From positions 1,612,001 to 1,676,000 of the forward strand of contig NC_058141.1 of assembly GCF_011075055.1 (NCBI RefSeq): 64,000 bases of DNA. The letters run 5' to 3'. The stretch comes from Mangifera indica (taxonomy: Eukaryota > Streptophyta > Magnoliopsida > Sapindales > Anacardiaceae). Every line of letters starts with the position of its first letter. Position 1 is the stretch's first letter. Of this stretch, positions 34,571 through 43,215 are shown piece by piece. Made by a program: the position numbers and the translations under genes. The notes below the pieces were generated by a model. It saw only the letters and a list, made by a program, of their open reading frames with translations, made no database searches and was not told the DNA's origin.

Positions 34571-35411
34571 GGCCAAATAACTATTTCCCACCTAAGGTTT
34601 GATGTTTTCTCAAGTTTCCACGCTTTAACTATGGAAACACCAAACACCCACCCATAGCCGGTTAGATTTAACAAAACTCTAACGGTGGCAAAGGTAAAAT
34701 CGTCATTTTCTCTATAATATTAAAAATAAACTTAAATAGAATCTATTCTGCCCCCTTAAACTTTAAATACTAAAATTTTCCCCCAGCCTAAGTTTTAAAA
34801 AATCGCAGTTTCACCCTAGGGTTTCTTTTTGAAATCTCCGACGACATCTCCGGCTCCATTGTCGACGGTCTCTCCCTCCCGAAGCATCCTCTCCTTCCGG
34901 CGATCTCTTTCCTCCCATTTGAACCCCCCATCGGAGTCGGAGAAGCAGTGGAAGACGAAGAACTTCGTCGGGGAAGACGAAGTTCTTCGTCTTCCAGTCG
35001 TCGTCGTCTTCATCTTCCAACTGCGATCGAGCTTAATCTTCGTCTTCATCTTCCAACTACGATGAAGAAAATGGAAACGATTTCTCTTCCCAGACGACTT
35101 ATCTCTGCATCGGATGAGTAGTGCAAGAGTTTAGGGCGGCCGTCGGTGGAAGAGAAACAGTCAGGAGGGGAAGACAGCCGGTGATGGCGCTGGAGAGATA
35201 AACCTTAGGGGGCAAATGCGATATTTTCAAACTTAGTTTAGGGAAAAAATGTTAGTTTTTAAACTTTTAGGGGGGAAAATGAGATTAAATTTACCACCGT
35301 TAAGGTTTTGTTAAATCTAACCGGCCATGGGTGGGGGTTTGGTGTTTCCATAGTTAAAGGGTGGAAACTTGAGAAATCATCAAACCTTGGGTGGGAAATA
35401 GTCGTTTGGCC
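34571..35411. mobile_element. Non-autonomous Mutator-like element (MULE) with GC-rich interior
   Basis: 841 bp bounded by about 120-bp inverted repeats, roughly 90 % alike, starting GGCCAAAYRACTATTTCCC on each side. A perfect 9-bp direct repeat TAAAAATAA flanks it (34562-34570 and 35412-35420), diagnostic of Mutator-type insertion. The interior, 34840-35200, is much richer in G+C than its surroundings and holds overlapping short open frames on both strands but no transposase. A related interior and right end occur at 61400-61914, so the interior belongs to the family rather than being a unique capture. Confidence 0.85.
34949..34996. repeat. perfect 21-bp inverted repeat inside the MULE
   Basis: 34949-34969 and 34976-34996 are exact reverse complements with a 6-nt loop (GGGGAA). 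Each arm contains the near-palindrome GACGAAGAACTTCGTC, so the site can fold in more than one way. Confidence 0.85.
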
Positions 35412-35420
35412 TAAAAATAA

Positions 35421-36194
35421 AGTAATACTCAATTATATAATGACACATGTAAGTTTTCAATTAAATATTCAAAGTTAGGTATATATAATATATTTCTAAT
35501 TTAGCTTATTTTAGAGAAAATACATAAATAAATAAATAAGCAAGCTAGAGGCAAAAGATTGTCAAGCCGTAGCTAAATGTGACAGTTTGAATCATAGAAA
35601 TGGAAGAAGATTGGGCAAAATCTCTTAAGACAGAGAGACTTATTTACCATTAAAAATGTAAAAATATGTTCATAAAACAAGTTGGTGGCATAGTACAAAT
35701 ACCAACTTTAATATTTTTTAACCAAAGCTTCATTCAAATATTATACATTCCGGAGACAGCGGCTATTAATACTGGACAGTCCCACAACAAAAAATTATTG
35801 TATAAAACAAGAAAAATAAAAACAAGGAAACAGATGCCAAAAAGCAAAATATACAAATCAGAGCAAGAGTGAAGGGGTGGTGCAGGTTCAAAATCCAAAG
35901 ATTCAGAAAGAGATCAATAAGAAAATATAAGAAGGTTCCAGGAATCAAGGGTCAAGATCATGTGACTTGACCCTAAGATAGGGAGAGATCCTAAGTTAAA
36001 AGCTTCTTCTTCTTCTTTTTTAAATTCCTTTTTCTTTCTCATTTTTCTCTCCATTCTCGTACTCTAGTGAGAGACTGAGAGTTTCCCAGTTTGTTTTTAC
36101 ACTGAAAAAGTAAAAGAAAGTAGATTCCAGTTGGGGTTTTTTGAGCCGGTGGTGGTGGGCTTAGCTAGGGTCTTGATATCACAAAAACTAAAAA
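35421..36194 (+). promoter_or_regulatory. upstream region and leader of the CLE gene
   Basis: 35421-35940 is AT-rich with no gene. 35998-36060 is a CTT/CT-rich run of the kind found in plant 5' leaders, directly before the CLE start. No clear TATA box was placed. Confidence 0.35.
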
Positions 36195-36515
36195 ATGACA
36201 AGAACAAGAAGAGAGAGAAGATATGCAACAGTTGTCTTTCTGTGGTTCATCTTTATATTTTCTCAGTTGGGGTTTCTGTTTGCTCTTCGTCAAGAAAATA
36301 TTTGGCCTCCTCCAAGAAAAACTAGGGTTTTCTTCAAGGTGGAGTCTTCGTCGTTTTGTGCACCTCCGGCTAGCTCAGGCAGCCAGATGGTGGACACAGA
36401 AGGGGAGAGTCATTACAACAACAATAACAACAATAATAATTCTCAAGGGCAGGGCAACATTTATGAAGACGATAAGAGAATAATTCACACAGGTCCCAAT
36501 CCTCTTCATAACTAG
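36195..36515 (+). CDS. CLE17: CLE-family signalling peptide precursor (CLE16/17 type)
   Basis: 106-codon single-exon gene. Residues 1-9 are basic, about 10-31 are strongly hydrophobic (VVFLWFIFIFSQLGF): a signal peptide or signal anchor into the secretory pathway. Then comes WPPPRKTRVFFKV, a variable middle with eight Asn in a row, and the C-terminal CLE motif RIIHTGPNPLHN (residues 95-106, bases 36477-36512) immediately before the stop. CLE precursors are secreted and cut to 12-13-residue peptides that bind LRR receptor kinases. The His at position 4 of the motif (xxxHTGPNPLHN) is characteristic of CLE16 and CLE17 among the Arabidopsis set, where most others have Pro. The basic residues just before the motif (DDKR) give the usual processing context. 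It is intact, and other frames over it are shadows. The exact orthologue cannot be fixed. Confidence 0.93.
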   Translation: MTRTRRERRYATVVFLWFIFIFSQLGFLFALRQENIWPPPRKTRVFFKVESSSFCAPPASSGSQMVDTEGESHYNNNNNNNNSQGQGNIYEDDKRIIHTGPNPLHN

Positions 36516-37757
36516 CTATGTATAAGTTATTATGATGATGCATTATGAATATTAATATTCTTAGCAGCTTTCTTTGAGAGCATTGGCTTTAGCCTTTATG
36601 CATCAGAAATGCGTTAAATGTCTGGGGAAGTGTGTGCGAGAGAGAGTGAAGATGGTGAATTGATGAAGGGCTAGTGTTAATTCTCTTGTTTCTTTCGCAG
36701 TAGTTTTGTTTTATTTGTTCTTCTTCTTCTTCTTCTTTTTCTCTATGTACCTTTATATTAATGTTAATAGAAAAGAGAAGATTTATTGTGTGTCAATTTT
36801 AATTTATTTATTTCTCTAGCTACTAGTCTCCATCCCTATTTACAGATTTTTGTGCTTTGTCACCTTCAACCTAATTGTCTTTGTTCTGAATTTTCTCCAT
36901 TGTAATTTCATGTGGTCTCTTATTTTTTCTATTTTATGAATCACTGTAATTTACAATTCAAATTTTATTAAGCTTTGATTTTAATTTGAAATGCATAACT
37001 CACATATTAAATTCAAATTAGTTGAACTTTTGGGTTTATAAGTTGAGAGATTATAAATTAATTCTTCAATAATACTTCAGCTACAAACAGCTAGGGTTTT
37101 TCGATATTTTTGATTTTTTTTTAAATTTTAAGAGAATTTTTTATTAAATTTTTGTAGTATTCGAAAATTGTTGAAACTCTTGGAACCGAAAAACTCAAGT
37201 GAACAAAATTAATACTATTTTATTTTTATCTTTTAATGTCATCTAACTATCTTGTATCCATTAAAAGCAAGACAAAAAGGTGAAGTCGAAGCACATTTTC
37301 ACATTAGCAATTTACCATATAGACATTTTTCATCTTCTCCAAAGCTTTTGTGTGTAAGAATCTTGACCATTAGATCACCATAACAACAACACTGCCCAGA
37401 TGAGAAGATCAACGGCTGAGGGTCAAACTGATGATGCATGATCCCTGGTAGTTGCAAATAACACTGTTGAGGATATAATAGTTAATTTTTAATTTGATTA
37501 TTCCCAGAAGCTTATTATATATATTTTTTGACTTAAATGCATCCATGTTTCTCAATGAGGATGCCTGTCCTACACGCTTTCTCATACCTTGGAAATTTGT
37601 ATCCTTCAACCATTTATTTAATGGTAACAAATTTTATGTCGCAAATTTATTATTTTTTGTTATGAGTTCTGGTACTATATTATAAGTTTTTGTGTATGTT
37701 AAACAAGTTTTCAAGTCTTTTTAGGTACTCATGCACCCAATTTAATTACTTTATGAC
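36516..37757. other. CLE 3' region and intergenic DNA
   Basis: 36516-36830 is the likely 3' UTR (CTT-repeat at 36718-36740, AATAGAAAAG region near 36765). Beyond that, AT-rich sequence with no supported gene. Confidence 0.4.
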
Positions 37758-38253
37758 TAGGGGTGGACTAAGATCAGCTCAACCTGAACAAGGATTAATT
37801 TGATCTCTATTTAAATACATAATGACTAGCTCAAATTTGAACTTAATTTGTTCGAATTGGTTAACACTAATGTTGAAAAAACAGAATAGTAGTCGAAAAA
37901 AAAGGAGAATCTTCAAAGAAGAAGAAAAAGAACTATAAAAAAAATTAAAAAAATATTGACGAAATGAGTTCTAGTGCGACAATGCTAGTAAGTCATACTT
38001 GAGATGAGATAAGTCCGATTGATCGAGCTAGTGAAGAGTCACAAAAAAAAAGAAAAATTGTTAAAGATGAAGAAAAAAAAAATCATGAAAAAAAGTAAAA
38101 ATAAAAATCATTAACAAGACAAGTTTAGATGCGGTGATGCCATTGAGGCATCAATGTTGAGCTCGTTGAACTAATCCTTCTTCAGTCAAGCTTGATTTGT
38201 TCGATTCGAACAACGACCTGAATCCAAATTAAATCAATTTGAATTCACCCCTA
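37758..38253. repeat. hAT-like MITE (TAGGGGTG ends)
   Basis: Starts TAGGGGTGGA and ends TTCACCCCTA: inverted ends of the Ac/hAT type. The interior shows a loose approximately 110-bp duplication of A-rich sequence (37915-38010 and 38060-38150). No convincing 8-bp duplication was found. Confidence 0.55.
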
Positions 38254-38778
38254 CTAATAGGCAATTAGTTACTCTTTTGAATTTTCAAATATGCCCTTAT
38301 AAAAGATTACCTCACAAAAAAATTTTAAATACGGTTGAATTTTTTTTTTTTTAAATATATACATTTCCAAAATGATGGTTTAGCAAAATTTTAGCTAGTT
38401 TTCATCACAAAATTTGCAAGTGTGTGTATAAAATAATCGAATTGTATATCAAAAGCCAAAATTTTATATTGTGTATCGCATATAAAACAATACATCTTTT
38501 TAAAAAATAATAATTAATTATAATAATCATGTCATATCTTAAAAAATATTGCAAACACCCTTTGACATTTTATAATTTCTCAGTTACATTCTTACCATGT
38601 CATCACTTCTCTAAAAAGGTGCATCACTTTATGTTAATAACATGTATTATATCGTATAATATGTTGACTATATTATAATAATTTTTGATACATTTGAACA
38701 TATGTGGATATCATTTTTTTATTTTTATCGTATCATATTGGATGATATATATCATTTATTATAAGATACTAATAACTA

Positions 38779-38780
<2 letters not shown>
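38254..38780. other. AT-rich intergenic DNA
   Basis: No gene. 38640-38770 has repeated ATCGTAT / ATGATAT words, resembling those at 56510-56630. Confidence 0.4.

Positions 38781-38828
<48 letters not shown>
38781..38828. repeat. (AT)24 microsatellite
   Basis: Uninterrupted AT dinucleotide run, likely length-variable between individuals. Confidence 0.97.
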
Positions 38829-38831
<3 letters not shown>

Positions 38832-39539
38832 CCATTAATGTGAGTAACAGTGAATCCATGAAACTCAATTGCTTTTTCCAAAAAGGTTATGGTGAGTGGT
38901 TTAGCTTAAAAGGGAACGGTAGATATAATATAATGTATTTTATCTCCTTTTCTAAATTTATATACAATTTTCCTGTCTCAGTGTCACCTATTGATAAAAC
39001 AAAGTTTATGATCTCAAGGTGAGATCTATAAAGAAGCAATAGAAACTTCCTTGGAATGTGCTTAGAAATGGCTGGAGAAAAGGGAAGATATCAAGATATT
39101 GCTACTACTACTTTTTCTTCTCCTTCTAATAATAATAAAACTAGGGTTTTGAAAAGTTCAAAAGATTCTGCCCAAATTAGTAAAGTTTATATTTTGTGAA
39201 AGGTAAGGGAGAGGGTGAGAGAGAGAGCACTATTTTCCCTATGAAGTGAATGTTTGCTTGGTGGCCATTAATTTGTAGTGTATTAAAATTTGGTCGACAG
39301 ATTATATCCTATCCAACATTTTAAGATTAGTTAAAGTTTTGATTTTTGTAGAAGCCTGTGTGATAAACCTTTAATTTGGTTAGGATATATTAATAATTTG
39401 CATTTATGCTAAATATTAATAACAATTTTATAATTTTAATAAAATGACAGAATAGTTAAAATTGAGAAAACTAAATATAATTTACTAATAAGAATGGATG
39501 ATAGAAAAGAATTTGATTTTTTAAAACTAAAGGGGTGAG
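38829..39539. other. intergenic, nothing recognised
   Basis: No coding support. GA-rich patch at 39208-39230. Confidence 0.45.
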
Positions 39540-39584
39540 AATTTGCAATTTCAGCAAAGCTTGGTGGAACATAGTCGTTTGGCC
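39540..39584. mobile_element. Mutator-like terminus remnant
   Basis: The reverse complement begins GGCCAAACGACTATGTTCCA and continues CCAAGCTTTG, close to the MULE end at 35411 (GGCCAAACGACTATTTCCCA). No partner end or target duplication was found. Confidence 0.45.
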
Positions 39585-39795
39585 TCCATAAAGCTCTCGT
39601 TTATTGTCTTCACCCACCTCAGCTCTGGCATTGTGCAGGTTCCATTTTTCGGATACCTTCAAGTATTTTTCTTTGCCTCTGTCTCACCATTTCTATCACC
39701 TTGGTTACGTGGTAACTTCCGGCCTGCAGAATACTCGGAGCCTAACTATTAATGAGTTCAAGATGTCGAGACAAACATTCAGACGCTAATAAGTG
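39585..39795. other. unexplained locally GC-richer segment
   Basis: Overlapping open frames on both strands and a more balanced base composition than its flanks, but no protein family I can recognise. It could be a captured gene fragment next to the MULE end. Confidence 0.3.
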
Positions 39796-39998
39796 ACAAG
39801 GTGATATTATTTTAGATGATTCCAATTTGAGATTTAGTAATAAAAACAAGAAATTTTCCCTTATAACAAAATTACGGATTGACTCGAGTTTATAGAGTTA
39901 AAATTAAGGGTAGTTTAAATTCAACTCAAATAAAAATAGTTTGGTTTGATCTGATTTCAGTTTATAGTTCAAATTTATGACTTGAATTTATGGTCCAA

Positions 39999-40345
39999 TG
40001 TAACACCCCAGGTCCAATAACCCGGGCCACTGTTAAGATATTATCCACTTTGGACACACAGTCCATCATGGGTTTGCTTCTGGGCTTTGCAACCCAAAAC
40101 GCGTCTTAACAGTTAAGGAGCTCACAGGCTATTTAACCAATCCAATTCTCCCACCACTAACCAATGTGGGATCCATAGACAGAGTACACACAGACCCAGC
40201 ATCTCTCCCGTGCTTTGTCGATGTGAGATTTGCCTAGGGGTATCACATACCCCACTAACCAATGTGGGATCCAAAGACAGAGCACACACAGACCCAACAT
40301 CTCTCCCGTGCTTTGTCGATGTGGGATTTGCCTAGGGGTATCACA
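39999..40345 (-). repeat. TRIM LTR 1 with 98-bp internal duplication
   Basis: 98 bp longer than the other two LTRs because of a tandem duplication in its right half: CCAATGTGGGAT occurs at 40161 and again at 40259; the following CGATGTG(A/G)GAT at 40219 and 40317. Confidence 0.9.
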
Positions 40346-40419
40346 TACACCCCCCATTACGGGACTCAGCGTCCTTGCTGAGGTTTGCCCCACCATCGTT
40401 CAAGAGGACACGCGGAGTT

Positions 40420-40431
40420 GCTCTGATACCA
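40420..40431 (-). other. TRIM primer-binding site 1
   Basis: The reverse complement TGGTATCAGAGC is a perfect initiator tRNA-Met primer site, two bases from LTR 2. Confidence 0.9.
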
Positions 40432-40433
40432 TT

Positions 40434-40682
40434 TGTAACACCCCAGGTCCAATAACCCGGCCCACTGTTAAGATATTGTCCACTTTGGACACACATTCCA
40501 TCATGAGTTTGCTAATGGGCTTTGCAACCCAAAACGCGTTTTAACAGTTAAGGAGCTCACAAGCTATTTAACCAATTCAATTCTCCCACCACTAACCAAT
40601 GTGGGATCTAAAGACAGAGCACACACAGACCCAGCATCTCTCCCGTGCTTTGTCGATGTGGGATTCGCCTAAGGGTATCACA
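40434..40682 (-). repeat. TRIM LTR 2
   Basis: 249 bp, TGTAACACCC...TATCACA. Confidence 0.92.
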
Positions 40683-40756
40683 TACACCCCCCCTTATGGG
40701 ACTCAGCGTCCTCGTTGAGGTTTGCCCCACCATCGTTCAAGAGGACACGCGGAGTT

Positions 40757-40768
40757 ACTTTGATATCA
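40757..40768 (-). other. TRIM primer-binding site 2 (mutated)
   Basis: Same position relative to LTR 3 as site 1 to LTR 2, but it reads TGATATCAAAGT on the minus strand. Confidence 0.8.
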
Positions 40769-40770
40769 TT

Positions 40771-41019
40771 TGTAACACCCTAGGTCCAATAACCTGACCC
40801 ACTGTTAAGATATTGTCCACTTTGGACACACAGTCCATCATGGGTTTGCTTCTGGGCTTTGCAACCCAAAACGCGTCTTAACAGTTAAGGAGCTCACAGA
40901 CTATTTAACCAATTCAATTCTCCCACCACTAACCAATGTGGGATCCAAAGACAGAGCACACACAGACCCAACATCTCTTCCGTGCTTTGTCGATGTGGGA
41001 TTCGCCTAGGGGTATCACA
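40771..41019 (-). repeat. TRIM LTR 3
   Basis: 249 bp, TGTAACACCC...TATCACA; the element-sense 5' LTR of the array. Confidence 0.92.
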
Positions 41020-41219
41020 TCCAAGTTTGTGACTTATTAACAAAATAACGTTGACACTATTTTATCTATTATTGGGTAAACCAATATCGTTTTAATAATT
41101 ACTTGATGTAACCCGAATCAAGTTAAGAGCATGTTCGAATTGAATTAAACCATCTCTTGATTTGGGAGTCAGACCACGCAAAACTCCCTTTAGATTGGGT
41201 TGAGTTCGGCTTAGTTTAA

Positions 41220-42415
41220 AAAGTACACGGGTGTGTATCCATCAAATATAAGGGTGTATTACTTTGTCCACATGACCATACAAACCAGACACACGAGGGT
41301 GTTTCCTTGGGGCAAGACACACAATCTGTATCCTAAACCACACGAGCGTGTGTCTATTCTCAATTCCAAACTCTTATGGTTTCAATTAACTCAAAGAGAA
41401 TTTTTCCCCAAAAACATAGAGGCATGTGTCTCAATTTTGCAGAATGACAATTTTGTCTGAACTCACTGTCTTCTGCCCATTGCAATGCATTCCAATAAAA
41501 ATAATCAACTTAGTAAACTCTTAGGCACATTAGTATGATCTCTTGACATAAGTAAACATCATATATTCATAACCCAATCACATATCATCACGATTTATCA
41601 ATCGTTAAACTGTGTAGACTCAATTGACATACTTCATGCCTTTAATCTTTAACAATGATGCCCAATTCACATTCCACTAATCAAAGTTCCATAGCCACCC
41701 ATTATAAACTCGAAATCAACTAATATTCATCGGTATATCATCATGATAGCCTAATCCACTAGCAAAAATCCTCCTAATCAAACCATTCTCAAGATTTCAA
41801 TTCCATTGCATCCGAATATATACATAATACATGTAATTGTAATTCACTAAATAGAAATATAATTCCAAATCATATAATCAAGCTATAACACAAAATCATC
41901 AACATATGTAACATCTCAATTTCATAACATAACAACAAAAGTATAGGCTAATTAGACAGGGAATTGCCTACTTACCTCTCCTCCGTAGCCCAAAGCAAGT
42001 CTTCATATGACTTTCGATGATTCTTCGATGAGCCCCTATGCTCTTAAGCTCAAAAGGCACCCCAACTCTCTCCATTATTTGTTATTTTTTTGAAAATATG
42101 AATAAATGTCTTAACCAAACGCATCTAGGTTTTTTGTTTTTTCATTAAAAATCACGATACACAGGCATGTGCCTACTCATATATTGGCGTGCATCATAGG
42201 CATGCATGTCACCCATACTTAACCAATGATCAAATATCAAATGGAAAAAGACTATTTTACCCTTGCCATCAAACACATGGGCGTGTAGCCTTCCCACAAG
42301 ACCGTGCAAGCCCGCATTCAAACACTATGTAATCCAACATAATTTGTCATATGCAAAGCCAAAGGACAATAATAACCTTGAACGATTTTCTGGGTATTAT
42401 AGTTTTGACATGTCA
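41220..42415 (-). repeat. gypsy LTR remnant
   Basis: Shares the CACACGAGNGTGTG-type words (41228-41430, 42150-42310), a CTACTTACCTC block near 41970 and a GGGTATTATAG end with the LTRs of gypsy A and B. It has no internal region, so it is probably part of a solo LTR. Ends are approximate. Confidence 0.55.
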
Positions 42416-42806
42416 TGAACCCGTTCTTGATTAGGATTAGACAAATGGAGGGATTTTACTATATGGTATGTCTATCAAAAATAGGTTTGATGAAATATGT
42501 CTTCATTGTGGTTTAGGGGCTATGGACTATTGATAGATGACTATCATGGTCGAAAAGTCTCTGAAATGGTTTTTTGGTTCATCCAAAATTGGCTCTTGGC
42601 TAGGCTTCACAACAAACCTAGAAGGTCACACCCATTAGCTTAAGAATTTTGAGAGACATGAGAGAGAAATAATTATCTCAGAATGACTAGCACTTTTTTA
42701 AGGATAATAAAGTAAAATCATGTAAAGAGTTATATAGATCTATTTTTGACATTTTAAAAAGGTTAAAATGTCATGTGATATAATAAGGGTGCTTAAAGTG
42801 TATTAA
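42416..42806. other. intergenic, nothing recognised
   Basis: No gene or repeat boundary seen. Confidence 0.45.
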
Positions 42807-43215
42807 TAGGGTTGAATTCAAACTAAACTTATTTGAGCTCAAACTTTGCTCAAATAAGCCTGAAATAAGCTCATCTCAAGTTAAGCTTTAGAGCTATTCA
42901 ACTTATTAAGTTTGTGAGCCTGAAAAATTCAACACAAAACGATGTTGTTTTAATCAATATACATTAAAACGACGTTGTTTTAATCAATTTGAATTAAAAT
43001 AATGTCATTTGACTAATATAAATTAAAATGACATTGTTTTAATATTGATTTGAGCTCAAAGCTCAATTTGACCTTGAGCTCGAGCCAAACTCAAGCTTGA
43101 TTTTTTTGAAATGAACTGAGCTCGAACACATTTAAAACGAGCTCGAGCTTGGCTCCATGCAAAACAAGCCAAGCTCAAACTTAGGGAAGTTCGGCTTGGC
43201 TCGAATCAAATCCTA
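42807..43215. mobile_element. hAT-like MITE with AACGACGTTGTTTT motifs
   Basis: Starts TAGGGTTGAATTC and ends GAATCAAATCCTA (inverted ends TAGGGTTGAATTC / TAGGATTTGATTC). Flanks TGTATTAA and TATATTAT agree at 6 of 8 positions, fitting an old 8-bp hAT duplication. The interior holds four regularly spaced copies of AAACGAYGTTGTTTT-like palindromes at 42935-43045, each followed by AATCAATATACATT-type spacers. Confidence 0.65.

Larger units (their letters stand above)
39999..41019 (-). mobile_element. Tandem TRIM retrotransposon (three LTRs, two internal domains)
   Basis: 1021 bp organised LTR-internal-LTR-internal-LTR: LTRs 39999-40345 (347 bp), 40434-40682 (249), 40771-41019 (249); two 88-bp internals. 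Each LTR starts TGTAACACCC and ends TATCACA on the plus strand. Each internal has a polypurine tract on its left (minus strand GGGGGGTG) and a primer site on its right. Flanks TCCAA (39994-39998 and 41020-41024) are a perfect 5-bp duplication, so the whole array behaves as one insertion. There is no coding capacity; movement would need enzymes from another element. Confidence 0.93.
39860..41215. repeat. hAT-like repeat, split by a TRIM insertion
   Basis: 39860-39998 and 41025-41215 join as one degenerate family member: GAATTTATGGTCCAA / GTTTGTGACTTATT across the insertion, with AATAACGTTGACAC and CAATATCGTTTT at 41044-41093 in the usual place. Confidence 0.5.

Noticed and set aside
34811..35065. 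Three overlapping short frames in the MULE as real genes
   Set aside because: They arise from GC-rich inverted and tandem repeats on both strands, with no recognisable domain.
36131..36483. Two further plus-strand frames overlapping the CLE gene
   Set aside because: Neither has a CLE motif; only the 36195 frame ends in RIIHTGPNPLHN.
39999..41019. TRIM as a member of the Cassandra family
   Set aside because: Cassandra LTRs carry a 5S rRNA-like segment; no such sequence is present here.
39999..41019. Direct repeats of about 337 bp as a satellite array
   Set aside because: Each unit has PBS, PPT and TG...CA ends and the whole is bounded by a 5-bp duplication, so it is a retroelement.
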